Source: Pseudarthrobacter sp. BIM B-2242
Lineage (GTDB): Bacteria > Actinomycetota > Actinomycetes > Actinomycetales > Micrococcaceae
DNA: 64,000 nucleotides
Assembly: GCF_014764445.1 (NCBI RefSeq)
Contig: NZ_CP061721.1
Location: 3,410,001-3,474,000 of the forward strand
Direction: 5' to 3'
Of this stretch, positions 42,424 to 51,675 are shown piece by piece. Under the pieces are notes generated by a model, which was not told where the DNA came from, did no database searches, and saw nothing but the letters and a program-made list of their open reading frames with translations. Both the position numbers and the translations under genes were made by a program. Positions within the stretch are counted from its first letter, which is position 1, and every line of letters starts with the position of its first letter.

Positions 42424-43691
42424 AGCAACTCCCCCACCGGGATGTCGCCGGCCACAAGATCCAGCACAGATCCGGCGAAGTGCCTGATGCTTCGCCGGTT
42501 GCCCAGGTCAAGAAGCCGCCCGTTTTCCCCGGCCGCGGTGACGCCCCGCAGCTCCGGCACCCGGCCCTGCACTGGCAGACCAACAGCGTCCGCAATCAGT
42601 CCGGCGTCCAGTGCGGCGCCGGTTTTGCCCCGGACCAGCAGCGCCGCCTCAACCGGGGGAAGTTCGTGGAGCAGCCGGGCCGTTGCCACGGCGGCTTTCA
42701 GCTGTGCCGGCACAACCACCAGAAGCCGGTCACAGTCCCAGGCAAACATGTGGACGGGCTCTGCGCCGCGACCAATGTCCACCACCACCAGTTCGTAGCC
42801 GCGGCGGGCAGCATCCAGCACACCACCCGCGGCAGCAGCATCCACAGGCGCCGGACGATCGCGGCTGCCCGGCCAGGACAGGAATGAAAACCCGCCGGCG
42901 ACGGGCAGTGACTCGGCGAGCTGCTCTGGATCGATGCTGCCGCTGGCGCCGGCCAGATCCGGCCAACGCAGGCCGGGCGTCTCCTCGGCGGCCAGCGCGA
43001 GCTCCAGGCCGCCGCCCCAGGGATCGCCGTCAACCAGCAGGACCCGGACACCCAGCCTGGCTGCTGCCTGTGCAATCCAGATGGCCGAGGTGGTGGCTCC
43101 GGCCCCGCCGCAGCCGCCTGTGATACCCAGAACCAGGCCGCCGGCTTCGGGCGAACGCGATCTGCTCAGATGCTCAGCCAGCCAGGCCGAGGCATCGGGA
43201 AGCACTGCCACCCGCTCCGCCCCGAGGGCCGCAGCCAGGTGCCAGAGGCTGTCCCCTTCCCCGTTGAGGCCCACCAGTACCGCGGGTGCCCGGCGTCGCG
43301 GAGGCAGTTCACGGACATCGCTTCCCACCAGCACGGCGGCGGCGGAGTCCCAATATTTGGCCGCATCCGCGACGTCTGCCACGACCCTTAGCTGTCCGCC
43401 GGCGGCAGCCACAATCTGCTCCACCTGCCCCTGCAGAAAGTCCTGGCCGGTGACCAGCAGCACCTCGTCTGCCGCCGTGTCCGGCAACCATGCCCCGGCA
43501 GCCGGCCCGGAGCCGGACGTTCCGGCGCCCAACCCGCCGGGCCCCACCCCGCCGGCACCTAACCCACTGGCCTCGAAGCCGCCGGCCCCGGGCTCGGCGG
43601 ATGCAGCTCCACGGGGAGGGGAGGACCGGGCGCGGGGCCGCTGGGAAGACGGCTGGTCGGAAGGTGATGGCGATAGCTGGTGCCTGCTCAT
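42420..43691 (-). CDS. ssd: septum-site-determining/CpaE-like ParA ATPase
   Basis: A 423-residue protein. A Pro/Gly/Ala-rich leader (about 65 residues, low complexity) is followed by a receiver-like domain and a MinD/ParA-type ATPase with the deviant Walker A loop GGCGGAGATTSAI (Lys expected in MinD is missing, as in Ssd proteins) and LLVDGDPWGGG. Ssd (Rv3660c) heads the mycobacterial Tad-like locus and affects septum placement when overproduced; CpaE localises Tad pili. The ATG at 43691 has GGAGAG 8 nt upstream; a GTG at 43706 is an alternative. It is the first gene of a seven-gene, mostly overlapping operon. Confidence 0.88.
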   Translation of the reverse strand: MSRHQLSPSPSDQPSSQRPRARSSPPRGAASAEPGAGGFEASGLGAGGVGPGGLGAGTSGSGPAAGAWLPDTAADEVLLVTGQDFLQGQVEQIVAAAGGQLRVVADVADAAKYWDSAAAVLVGSDVRELPPRRRAPAVLVGLNGEGDSLWHLAAALGAERVAVLPDASAWLAEHLSRSRSPEAGGLVLGITGGCGGAGATTSAIWIAQAAARLGVRVLLVDGDPWGGGLELALAAEETPGLRWPDLAGASGSIDPEQLAESLPVAGGFSFLSWPGSRDRPAPVDAAAAGGVLDAARRGYELVVVDIGRGAEPVHMFAWDCDRLLVVVPAQLKAAVATARLLHELPPVEAALLVRGKTGAALDAGLIADAVGLPVQGRVPELRGVTAAGENGRLLDLGNRRSIRHFAGSVLDLVAGDIPVGELL

Positions 43692-43820
43692 GGAGCAACT
43701 CTCCACGTCACCGGGTCCGACACACAGGGGCCGTTCCCTCTATGTGGACAACTCCACTCATCCGGAAAGGAATGGACCTACGGGCCGATGACCCTGGAGG
43801 TCCACATCCCTCCCGCCCGG

Positions 43821-44021
43821 CTACTGCTTCCCGTACTTTCGGTGGACGGCCTGCTTACTGACGCCCAGGCACAGGGCAATCGCTTCCCAGGACAAACCCG
43901 CCTGCCGGGCCTTGCGGACCAGGGACGCCTCAGTGCGTCCCACTTCCTTGTGCAGTTCGGCCACCGCGTAGAGCGCTTCCGCAGGCCCTTTTCCGTCCAT
44001 TGATGCCACCAGCATTTTCAT
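43821..44021 (-). CDS. small helix-turn-helix protein
   Basis: A 66-residue protein that is almost only a DNA-binding domain: EALYAVAELHKEVGRTEASLVRKARQAGLSWEAIALCLGVSKQAVHRKYG, the last part a clear helix-turn-helix with the recognition helix SKQAVHRKY. The ATG at 44021 has GGAGGTGG 7-8 nt upstream; an earlier ATG at 44036 lies inside that ribosome site. It is divergent from the exonuclease/polymerase gene across two identical dyads GTCAAC-N4-GTTGAC, so it probably represses itself and perhaps the polymerase. Similar tiny HTH proteins occur in many actinobacteria without known targets. Being short, it is easily missed. Confidence 0.8.
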   Translation of the reverse strand: MKMLVASMDGKGPAEALYAVAELHKEVGRTEASLVRKARQAGLSWEAIALCLGVSKQAVHRKYGKQ

Positions 44022-44039
44022 TCGTTCCACCTCCATGCC

Positions 44040-44083
44040 GTCAACACTAGTTGACAACCTGATTGGCGTCAACAAACGTTGAC
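44040..44083. promoter_or_regulatory. twin GTCAAC-N4-GTTGAC dyads over divergent promoters
   Basis: GTCAACACTAGTTGAC (44040-44055) and GTCAACAAACGTTGAC (44068-44083) are the same dyad with centres 28 bp apart, close to three helical turns. On the minus strand the half-sites also form a promoter, TTGACG-N17-TAGTGT, for the small HTH gene. On the plus strand TTGACA begins at 44051. A protein bound to both dyads would block transcription in both directions. Confidence 0.78.
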
Positions 44084-44132
44084 GGAGAACCGCCGTCCAT
44101 CCGCGCCCCCGCCACAAGGCAGAATTGACGGT

Positions 44133-45845
44133 ATGTACCTGCTGCTCGCCGCCCATTCCCACGGCGCAGCCCTCCAACAGGTCACCGAGGCCGGTGATCC
44201 GCACCCGGACCGCCCTGAACCGCGGCTGATCAGCGCAAGCGAGCTGCCCGGCGTCGTACGCCACCTCGAAACCCGGCCCCGCGAAGCGCCGCCGCGTTGG
44301 ATCTGGCACCGCACGCAGGACTGGTACCCGGCGCTGCTGGCAGCCGGAGTGGAAGTGGACCGCTGCTACGACCTCAGCCTGTGCGGGACGATTCTGGCCT
44401 ACTCGGAGTTCACCGCCCACACCGAGTACGCCCTGAACGCCGAAAAGGCCACGCTCGACGATCCCCGGGAACCGCCCCGCGCCCTCCAGCCGCCACCCCC
44501 GCCCGCAGACCAGGGCGCACTCTTCGACGATCTCCGGCACCGGGCGCCGCGCCACACACTGGCGGACCTGCGCGCCGAATTCGCGGCCCAGCAGACAGCA
44601 CTGACCGCAGCCGCCCCGGACGGGAACAAGCGGAAACGGCTGCAGCTGCTGCTTGCCGCCGAGTCCGCCGGCGCCATGATCGCGGCAGAAATGCAGCACA
44701 GCGGTGTCCCTTGGCGGGAGGACCTGCACGAGCAGATACTCGCCGAATACTTGGGACCCCGCCCTCCCGCGGGCCACCGGCCTGCGAAACTCGAAGCCCT
44801 GAACACCGAGCTCCGTGCCCTCCTGAACTCCCCCGCGCTGAACCCGGATTCGCCGCAGGAACTGATGCGCGCGCTGCACCGCAACGGCATCGAGGTCAAG
44901 AGCACGCGGCAGTGGGAGCTGATGGAGTCCAGCCATCCCGCCATCGAACCGCTCCTCGCCTACAAAAAACTGTCCCGCCTGCACACCGCCAACGGCTGGG
45001 CCTGGCTGGATGCGTGGGTGAGCAACGGCCGGTTCCAGCCCGAGTATGTGGTGGGCGGCGTGGTGTCCGGCCGGTGGGCCTCCCGGGGCGGCGGTGCCCT
45101 GCAGATTCCCCGGCAGATCCGCGGTGCCGTCCATGCCGATCCCGGCCACAAGCTCATCGTCGCCGACGCCTCCCAGTTGGAACCGCGTGTCCTGGTGGCC
45201 CTGGCGCAGGACGCCAAAATGGCTGAAGCTGCGCGCGACAAGGACCTTTACGCGGGCATCGCCGCGCAGGGCTTCGGCGGCGACCGCGCCAAGGCCAAGG
45301 TGGCCCTCCTGGGCGCCATCTACGGCGCCACCACCGGGGAATCCGGGCGGCTCATGCCGCAGCTGGCCCGCACCTACCCCCGCGCCGTCGGCTTCGTGGA
45401 GCAGGCAGCGCGTGACGGTGAGGCCGGCGGGACCGTCACCACACGGCTTGGCCGCAGCAGCCCGCCGCCGTCCGAACAGTGGTTCCGGAGCCAGCAGTCG
45501 GCAACGGCGGAGGAACAGCGCCGCGCGGAAGCCATCGCGCGCTCCCGCGGCCGCTTCACCCGCAACTTCGTGGTGCAGGGCTCTGCCGCCGACTGGGCGG
45601 CGTGCTGGCTGGCTGAATTACGACGCCGGCTGCGGTCCCTGCGTGCCGACGGTTCGGTTCAGGCGGAGCTGGTCTTTTTCCTGCACGACGAGGTGATGGT
45701 GCACGTCCCCGAGTCCGGAGTTGCCGCCTGCATCCGCGCCATCGAGGAAGCGGCTGCCGCGGCAAAGGAGCTCCTGTTCGGACCCATCCCCGTGGAATTC
45801 CCGGTCAGCGTGGCCGTGGTGGATTCCTATGACAACGCCAAGTAG
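44133..45845 (+). CDS. bifunctional 3'-5' exonuclease / family A DNA polymerase
   Basis: A 570-residue protein, shorter than PolA (about 900) and lacking the 5' nuclease. The N-terminal part is a degenerate exonuclease-like domain (WIWHRTQDWYPALLAAGVEVDRCYDL). The polymerase core shows motif A VADASQLEPRVLVALA, motif B AKVALLGAIYGATTGESGRL and motif C FFLHDEVMVHVPE, all with the acidic and O-helix residues needed for catalysis. Actinobacteria keep this second Pol A-like enzyme in addition to PolA; its role in repair or gap filling is not settled. The ATG at 44133 is preferred to an upstream in-frame start that would lie within the operator region. Confidence 0.88.
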   Translation: MYLLLAAHSHGAALQQVTEAGDPHPDRPEPRLISASELPGVVRHLETRPREAPPRWIWHRTQDWYPALLAAGVEVDRCYDLSLCGTILAYSEFTAHTEYALNAEKATLDDPREPPRALQPPPPPADQGALFDDLRHRAPRHTLADLRAEFAAQQTALTAAAPDGNKRKRLQLLLAAESAGAMIAAEMQHSGVPWREDLHEQILAEYLGPRPPAGHRPAKLEALNTELRALLNSPALNPDSPQELMRALHRNGIEVKSTRQWELMESSHPAIEPLLAYKKLSRLHTANGWAWLDAWVSNGRFQPEYVVGGVVSGRWASRGGGALQIPRQIRGAVHADPGHKLIVADASQLEPRVLVALAQDAKMAEAARDKDLYAGIAAQGFGGDRAKAKVALLGAIYGATTGESGRLMPQLARTYPRAVGFVEQAARDGEAGGTVTTRLGRSSPPPSEQWFRSQQSATAEEQRRAEAIARSRGRFTRNFVVQGSAADWAACWLAELRRRLRSLRADGSVQAELVFFLHDEVMVHVPESGVAACIRAIEEAAAAAKELLFGPIPVEFPVSVAVVDSYDNAK

Positions 45846-45970
45846 CGGAAGGTAACCTACCCGGCAGTAGCTGGTTCTGCGCTGTGACGGTGGTTACAGT
45901 CGGGGAAGACCCGCTGAAGCAGACGGCGGGGCTAAACATGCAATGACGCATATTAGGGGAGGTCCGGATC

Positions 45971-46168
45971 ATGCCCGGCAGGCTAGAAATACATCGGGTG
46001 AGTGACGAAGCCTATCGCTTCAATCTCACTGACAAAAACGGCAAGGTTGTGGCCGTTTCGCCCGACTTCAAGCACCTTGGGGCGCTGAAGGACGGCATCA
46101 AGGCCTTGCGTGAAAACGCGGCAACCGGAGTGGTTGTGGATCTGCGCCATAAACCGCATCCGAGCTAG
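45971..46168 (+). CDS. YegP-like DUF1508 domain protein
   Basis: A 65-residue single-domain protein: the DUF1508 core RLEIHRVSDEAYRFNLTDKNGKVVAVSPDF, then a helix DGIKALRENA. Members fold as small alpha/beta domains and often occur as tandem pairs; here there is one copy. Function unknown. GGGGAGG ends about 7 nt before the ATG. The 125 bp before it show no other gene. Confidence 0.82.
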   Translation: MPGRLEIHRVSDEAYRFNLTDKNGKVVAVSPDFKHLGALKDGIKALRENAATGVVVDLRHKPHPS

Positions 46169-46244
46169 GCGGGCCAAACCCCGCACCGGCAACCGGGCCC
46201 GGCCGTCAGGCCGGGCCCCAGCCATTTAAGGCCGGCTGGAGAAC

Positions 46245-46922
46245 TTAGAAAGCTACCTCGTGCACGCGCGTCCGGTCCCACGGCACGGCCCAGCCCAGCT
46301 GTTCAAAGAGGCCATCAAGAATAATCCCGGTGAACCCCCAGACCAGCACGCCGTTCACGGCGAACGCCGGACTGCTGAAGGTCCTGCCGTCACGGCCGAC
46401 TGTTGCAGTCACCCGGTTGGCCGGGTCCAGCAGGTCGCGGACAGGGATCCGGAAAACCTGCGCGGATTCGGCGTAATCCACCACGTGGACCGGCGACGGC
46501 GACGCCCACCAGCCGAGCACGGGCGTCACCAGGAAGTTGCTGCGGGCCAGGCCCAGCTCCTGAAGGGTGCCCAGGACTTCCACTCCCGTGGAGTCCAGCC
46601 CCGTTTCTTCCTCGGCTTCCCGCAGGGCGGCGGCAATGGGGGTTTCGCCCTCATCAATGCCCCCGCCCGGAAAGGCGACCTGGCCCGGGTGCGAGCCGAG
46701 CGTGTGCGCGCGCTCCAGCAGCAGGACATCAAGATCCGCCGCGGCCAACAGTTTGTCCGACGCCGCCGGAACGTCGTCCAGCACACCGAAGAGCATCAGG
46801 ATTGCGGCCTTGCGGGCCACGCTTTCGTCCACCGTCAGAGCTGCCCACGCGGTGTTGGGCGCGTCCACTGTGCCGTCATCCGATCTGCGCACCAGGTCAA
46901 TCAGATCCTGCCGTGCGGTCAC
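46245..46922 (-). CDS. NUDIX hydrolase (CoA pyrophosphatase-like)
   Basis: A 225-residue hydrolase with a complete Nudix box ([25 protein letters not shown], matching Gx5Ex7REUxEExGU) preceded by [20 protein letters not shown]. The [11 protein letters not shown] sequence just before the box matches the NudL/CoA-diphosphatase group, which hydrolyses CoA to 4'-phosphopantetheine and 3',5'-ADP. The GTG at 46922 overlaps the nth stop by GTGA, so the pair is coupled, as for M. tuberculosis Rv3674c and nearby Rv3672c. Confidence 0.9.
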   Translation of the reverse strand: MTARQDLIDLVRRSDDGTVDAPNTAWAALTVDESVARKAAILMLFGVLDDVPAASDKLLAAADLDVLLLERAHTLGSHPGQVAFPGGGIDEGETPIAAALREAEEETGLDSTGVEVLGTLQELGLARSNFLVTPVLGWWASPSPVHVVDYAESAQVFRIPVRDLLDPANRVTATVGRDGRTFSSPAFAVNGVLVWGFTGIILDGLFEQLGWAVPWDRTRVHEVAF

Positions 46923-47785
46923 GGTACCCGCCTCTGGGATTCCATCCGGATCTCGGCCGCACGGTGCGTTTCGGCCAACAGCTGCTCCAACAGAGCCTCG
47001 TTTCCGGGCGCCAGTTCGTATTTCAGGAGCTTGGCGGCTTTGACGGGGTCCGTCTCGCCGAGGCCATAGCTGGGGCACCAGTTCGCTACGGGGCACGCGC
47101 CGCAGGCCGGCTTCCGTGAGTGGCAGACACGCCGCCCGTGGAACACCACCCGGTGGGACAGCATGGTCCAATCCTTGGGCTCGAACAGCTCGGCGACGTC
47201 GAATTCAATCTGGACGGGATCCTCGGACCCGGTCCAGCCGAAGCGCCGGGCCAGCCTGCCGAAGTGCGTATCCACAGTAATTCCCGGGATCCCGAAAGCG
47301 TTGCCCAGCACCACGTTGGCGGTTTTCCGTCCGACCCCGGGAAGGGTCACCAGGTCTTCGAGCTTGCCGGGCACCTCGCCGTTGAACTCGTCCACGAGCC
47401 GGTGGCTCAGGGCCAGGACATTCTTCGTTTTGGCCCTGAAGAAGCCGGTGGGCTGCAGGATGGCTTCCAGCTCGGCGGGATCGGCCTCGGACATGGTGCG
47501 GGCATCAGGGTACCGGGCAAACAGGATCCTGGTGACCTGGTTGACCAGCACATCGGTGGTCTGCGCCGACAGCACGGTGGCCACCACCAGCTCGAACGGG
47601 TTCCGGAAATCCAGCTCCGCGTGGGCGTACGGGTATTTTTCCGCCAGCGCCCTGTTGATCCGCCGGGCCCGGCGCTTCAACGCCAGCAGCGACTCCGCGG
47701 CTATGCCGGGCGATGCCGGCCGCGGCGCGGGACCCCGGGCCAGACGGGGGCCGGTTCCTGTTCCGGGCGTACGGGAGGTGGCCAC
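46919..47785 (-). CDS. nth: endonuclease III, DNA glycosylase/AP lyase
   Basis: A 288-residue base-excision repair enzyme removing oxidised pyrimidines. Helix-hairpin-helix [13 protein letters not shown] carries the catalytic Lys154, followed by Asp172 in [10 protein letters not shown] 4Fe-4S cluster loop C-x6-C-x2-C-x5-C closes the fold ([17 protein letters not shown]). An Arg/Pro-rich N-terminal extension of about 28 residues is common in actinobacterial Nth. It is followed by the coupled NUDIX gene, and the membrane protein at 47794 lies 8 bp upstream, likely in the same transcript. Confidence 0.95.
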   Translation of the reverse strand: MATSRTPGTGTGPRLARGPAPRPASPGIAAESLLALKRRARRINRALAEKYPYAHAELDFRNPFELVVATVLSAQTTDVLVNQVTRILFARYPDARTMSEADPAELEAILQPTGFFRAKTKNVLALSHRLVDEFNGEVPGKLEDLVTLPGVGRKTANVVLGNAFGIPGITVDTHFGRLARRFGWTGSEDPVQIEFDVAELFEPKDWTMLSHRVVFHGRRVCHSRKPACGACPVANWCPSYGLGETDPVKAAKLLKYELAPGNEALLEQLLAETHRAAEIRMESQRRVP

Positions 47786-47793
47786 GGTCGGGG

Positions 47794-49152
47794 CTAGCCG
47801 CGCTCGATGTTGCTGAGATCGCGCAGCAGGCCCAGGCGTCCGTCGGTGTGCTGGACCAGGAACTCGTGGCCCCGGTCTTCGAGCGCCAGCACCCAGCCAC
47901 CGGGTTCGATCACAAAGGCAGGGGCGCCGGTGTGGGGGTCCACGGCGGTGCGGTGCTGTGCCACGGCAAACCAGAAAGCCTCATGCACCGGCTGTTCCTC
48001 GGATTCGTCCGGCCGGCTGGCAGGGTCCACTGTCGCGCCGATGGGCTCGGCGTTGCGCACCTGCTGGTGCACCGCCGTGGCGGCGGGTTCGGCGGCGGCC
48101 GGGCGGGAGGCGGCACCCGCCTGCGCTCCGTCGTCGTGCGCTGCAGCTTCGGCAACAGGCGCCGCAGCTGTCCGGGGCGCTGACGAGCCGCCAGCGGGGA
48201 TGTCACCCAGCTTCGTCTCATCGGCGGCGGATGCTGCGGAAGCGTTTGACGCTGAAGGCACGACGTCGGCCGCCTGGGTTGCGGGGCCTGCGTCACCGGC
48301 AGCGGTCCATTCCCTGACCTCGGGGGCGGTAGAAACTGCTCCGGCCGCGGCCGGAGCGCCAGCACCGGCGCCCGCAGCGGCAACGCCCGTAGCGGAAGCG
48401 CCTGTGTTGGCGGGCGCGGACGCCGCAGGAGCCGAGGCGCCGTGCGACGTCTGTGCAGGCTTGGAAGCAGCCGAACGGTTGGCCGGCCAGAGCCCGGCAG
48501 GGATCCCGAAAGCCGGCTTGGACGCCGCCCCCGCCTCTGCGGCGGGCTTGGGTTCCTTGGGCGTGTGCGGCTTGGGAAGCGGAACGGCCGCGTCGCGGGC
48601 CATCACGTGGGCGGCGGTTTCGTCGCGTCCCAAAAAGTCGCCGGCGAAGTACGGGATGAAACGGCTCAGCACCGTTGCGGCGAACAGGATGGCGGAGCCC
48701 GCCAGGCCCACCAACAGGCTGGGCACGTAGGCTGCAGCGGCGGACACAAAGAAGAACGCGAGAGCGAAGGACGCCACCACCGAGGCGAACTGGTCAACGG
48801 ACAGTGAGCCGATCCGGACCTTGGTGGCGGGAGCCAGCCGGCGTGCGGCAAAAAGGGCGGTGACGATCATCGGCAGGACGATGCCCAGTCCGAGGAAGAA
48901 CAGGCTGCCAGCATTCCAGAGGTTGAACCGGCCAAGGAAGATCGGCAGCAGAGAGGCCACCAGGAGAACCAGAGTGGCGCCAAAAACCGTCAGGTCACGC
49001 AGCGTAAACGGGCCCAGTACGGCCTGGTTGGTGGTGCCGGGCTTGGCGCCGGCCTGCCGCTGCGGGTCCTGCGCTGCGCCATTTTCCGGCGTGGCGTCAT
49101 GCCCTGCCTCCGTTGCGCGGCCAAGTTTCTGGCCGGAGCTTTGCTGGTTCAT
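47794..49152 (-). CDS. membrane protein with long disordered linker
   Basis: A 452-residue protein. After a hydrophilic N-terminus come about four membrane segments ([74 protein letters not shown]). About 200 residues of Ala/Ser/Pro-rich low complexity follow, then a compact C-terminal domain ([47 protein letters not shown]). The ATG at 49152 is preceded by AAGGAG; the frame upstream is a shadow. No family was recognised beyond a general actinobacterial type. The linker would reach far into the cytoplasm. Confidence 0.78.
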   Translation of the reverse strand: MNQQSSGQKLGRATEAGHDATPENGAAQDPQRQAGAKPGTTNQAVLGPFTLRDLTVFGATLVLLVASLLPIFLGRFNLWNAGSLFFLGLGIVLPMIVTALFAARRLAPATKVRIGSLSVDQFASVVASFALAFFFVSAAAAYVPSLLVGLAGSAILFAATVLSRFIPYFAGDFLGRDETAAHVMARDAAVPLPKPHTPKEPKPAAEAGAASKPAFGIPAGLWPANRSAASKPAQTSHGASAPAASAPANTGASATGVAAAGAGAGAPAAAGAVSTAPEVREWTAAGDAGPATQAADVVPSASNASAASAADETKLGDIPAGGSSAPRTAAAPVAEAAAHDDGAQAGAASRPAAAEPAATAVHQQVRNAEPIGATVDPASRPDESEEQPVHEAFWFAVAQHRTAVDPHTGAPAFVIEPGGWVLALEDRGHEFLVQHTDGRLGLLRDLSNIERG

Positions 49153-49397
49153 TCTGTTCTCCTTAGCGTGGCGGCACGGGGCGGTTCCGCCCCAAAAACT
49201 GTGCCGTCCGGAACGGCGGCAGCGGCCAGGTCCGGGCAGTGATGCACCGGGTCCGACAGCTCCGTAGAAAGTCACAATTCACATCTCAGCCTAGTCATCC
49301 GTATGGCCGATCACTAGCTGATCCGTGGCGCCGGGAGCTCAGCGTGCACGGCCCCGCAACCATTCACCGCTAAATAAATGCCGTTCGCGGGCTGCAG

Positions 49398-49413
49398 TGT
49401 GACAGCTGACACA
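49398..49413. promoter_or_regulatory. CRP/GlxR-like site upstream of acsA
   Basis: TGTGACAGCTGACACA matches the CRP/GlxR consensus TGTGA-N6-TCACA with one mismatch in the second half. It lies about 150 bp before the acsA start in a 409-bp gap (49153-49561) otherwise without recognisable features. cAMP-dependent control of acetate genes is known in corynebacteria; here it is inferred from the site only. Confidence 0.55.
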
Positions 49414-49561
49414 CAGGAGCAGGTGCAAGCATTAGTCTTGTTCCGGAACAGCTCTTTGCGGAACTTCCGTGATCCGCCTTGCCCGATGCCGCGCACAGTG
49501 GCGGAGCACGGCGAGGTGACGGCCGGCCGCAGCAAAGACCGATGAATGATGAGGTTCACCA

Positions 49562-51568
49562 ATGTCCCAGGACACTCCCGGCGCCACCGCCACTGCCCCC
49601 AAAGCCGCTGAGCAGAGCCTGCAGGGCGACGCCTTTGAAAACCTGCTCCATGAGAACCGCACCTTCCCCCCGAGCCCCGAATTTGCTGCCGACGCCGTTG
49701 TCACCGCAGCCGATTACGCTGAGGCCGACGCCGACCGGCCGGCTTTCTGGGCCCGGCAGGCCCGCGAGCTGCTGACCTGGTCCAAGGACTTCGACCAGGC
49801 CCTTGACTGGTCCAATCCGCCGTTCGCCAAGTGGTTCGTCGGCGGAGAGGTCAACGCGGCCTACAACGCGCTGGACCGGCACGTGGAGAACGGCCTGGGC
49901 GACCGGGTGGCCATCTACTTCGAGGGCGAGCCCGGGGACACCCGCACCTACACCTACGCGCAGCTCACCGACGAGGTGAAGAAGGCCGCCAACGCGTTCG
50001 AGTCCCTCGGCGTGGCCAAAGGCGACCGGGTGGCCGTCTACCTGCCCATGATCCCCGAAGCGGTGATCACTCTGCTGGCCTGCGCCCGGATCGGCGCCGT
50101 GCACTCGGTGGTGTTTGGCGGGTTCTCCGCCGACGCGCTCCGGTCCCGGATCGAGGATGCCGAAGCGAAACTGGTGGTCACCGCCGACGGCACCTACCGG
50201 CGCGGGAAGCCCAGCTCCCTGAAGACCGCTGTCGACGACGCCCTCGCCGCCGAGGGCCACACTGTCCAGAACGTCGTGGTGGTCAAGCGCAACGGCCAGG
50301 ACGTGGACTGGCACGAAGGCCGGGACCACTGGTGGGCGGACACAGTTGAGGCGGCATCAACCGAGCACACCGCCGTCGGGCACGATTCCGAGCACCCGCT
50401 GTTCATCCTCTACACGTCCGGCACCACGGGAAAGCCCAAAGGCATCCTGCACACCACCGGCGGGTACCTCACCCAGGGCGCCTACACCCACAAGGCAGTC
50501 TTCGACCTGCACCCCGAGACGGACGTGTACTGGTGCACGGCCGACGTCGGCTGGGTCACCGGGCACTCCTACGTCGCTTACGCCCCGCTCATCAACGGCG
50601 CCACCCAGGTCATGTACGAGGGCACCCCGGACTCCCCGCACCAGGGCCGCTGGTGGGAGATCATCGAGAAGTACAAGGTCTCCATCCTCTACACCGCCCC
50701 CACCGCGATCCGGACGTTCATGAAGTGGGGCCGGGAGATCCCGGACAAGTACGACCTGTCCTCCCTGCGCGTCCTCGGCTCGGTGGGCGAATCCATCAAC
50801 CCCGAAGCCTGGATGTGGTACCGGGACGTCATCGGCGCCAACAAGACCCCCATCGTGGACACCTGGTGGCAGACCGAAACCGGCGCCCAGATGATCGCCC
50901 CGCTCCCCGGCGTGACCGCCACCAAACCCGGCTCCGCCCAGACACCGCTGCCCGGCATCGCCGTGGACGTCGTGGACGAGATGGGCGAATCCGTCCCTGA
51001 CGGGCACGGCGGCTTCCTGGTCATCCGGGAGCCCTGGCCGGCGATGCTCCGCGGCATCTGGGGCGATCCTGAGCGGTTCAAGGACACCTACTGGTCCCGC
51101 TTCGAGGGCATGTACTTCGCCGGTGACGGCGCCAAGAAGGACGAGGACGGCGACGTCTGGCTCCTGGGCCGCGTGGACGACGTCATGAACGTCTCCGGCC
51201 ACCGGCTCTCCACCACCGAAATCGAATCCGCCCTGGTCTCCCACCCCGCCGTGGCCGAAGCCGCCGTGGTGGGCGCCTCGGACGAAACCACCGGCCAGGC
51301 CGTCGTCGCCTTCGTCATCCTCCGCGGCGACGCCGTGGACTCCGGCGACGCCATCGTCCAGGAACTCCGCAACCACGTCGGCAAGGAAATCGGCCCGATC
51401 GCCAAACCCAGAACCATCCTCGTGGTCCCGGAACTGCCCAAGACCCGCTCCGGCAAGATCATGCGCCGCCTCCTCAAGGACGTCGCAGAAGGCCGCGAAG
51501 TAGGCGACGCCACCACCCTCGCCGACAACACCGTCATGGCCCAGATCGCCGCGTCGCTCAAGAAATAA
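49562..51568 (+). CDS. acsA: acetyl-CoA synthetase
   Basis: A 668-residue AMP-forming acetate:CoA ligase. Adenylation motifs: [21 protein letters not shown] (P-loop-like), the [12 protein letters not shown] block, and [18 protein letters not shown]. The C-terminal hinge region [13 protein letters not shown] carries the conserved lysine Lys632, the residue acetylated in other bacteria to switch the enzyme off. Length matches the family (about 650). It activates acetate from the medium or overflow metabolism; the deacetylase AcuC is encoded at 20470-21681. It is in the same position relative to nth as acs (Rv3667) in M. tuberculosis. Confidence 0.96.
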   Translation: MSQDTPGATATAPKAAEQSLQGDAFENLLHENRTFPPSPEFAADAVVTAADYAEADADRPAFWARQARELLTWSKDFDQALDWSNPPFAKWFVGGEVNAAYNALDRHVENGLGDRVAIYFEGEPGDTRTYTYAQLTDEVKKAANAFESLGVAKGDRVAVYLPMIPEAVITLLACARIGAVHSVVFGGFSADALRSRIEDAEAKLVVTADGTYRRGKPSSLKTAVDDALAAEGHTVQNVVVVKRNGQDVDWHEGRDHWWADTVEAASTEHTAVGHDSEHPLFILYTSGTTGKPKGILHTTGGYLTQGAYTHKAVFDLHPETDVYWCTADVGWVTGHSYVAYAPLINGATQVMYEGTPDSPHQGRWWEIIEKYKVSILYTAPTAIRTFMKWGREIPDKYDLSSLRVLGSVGESINPEAWMWYRDVIGANKTPIVDTWWQTETGAQMIAPLPGVTATKPGSAQTPLPGIAVDVVDEMGESVPDGHGGFLVIREPWPAMLRGIWGDPERFKDTYWSRFEGMYFAGDGAKKDEDGDVWLLGRVDDVMNVSGHRLSTTEIESALVSHPAVAEAAVVGASDETTGQAVVAFVILRGDAVDSGDAIVQELRNHVGKEIGPIAKPRTILVVPELPKTRSGKIMRRLLKDVAEGREVGDATTLADNTVMAQIAASLKK

Positions 51569-51675
51569 GGAGACAGGAGCGGCCCCGGACCGGCGGGCAG
51601 AAGCGTCAGGCATGTTAGCTTGAAGTCGCGTGCACCCGCCACCGATGCCGGGGCCGTTCCTGGAGGGGGAGTTCA

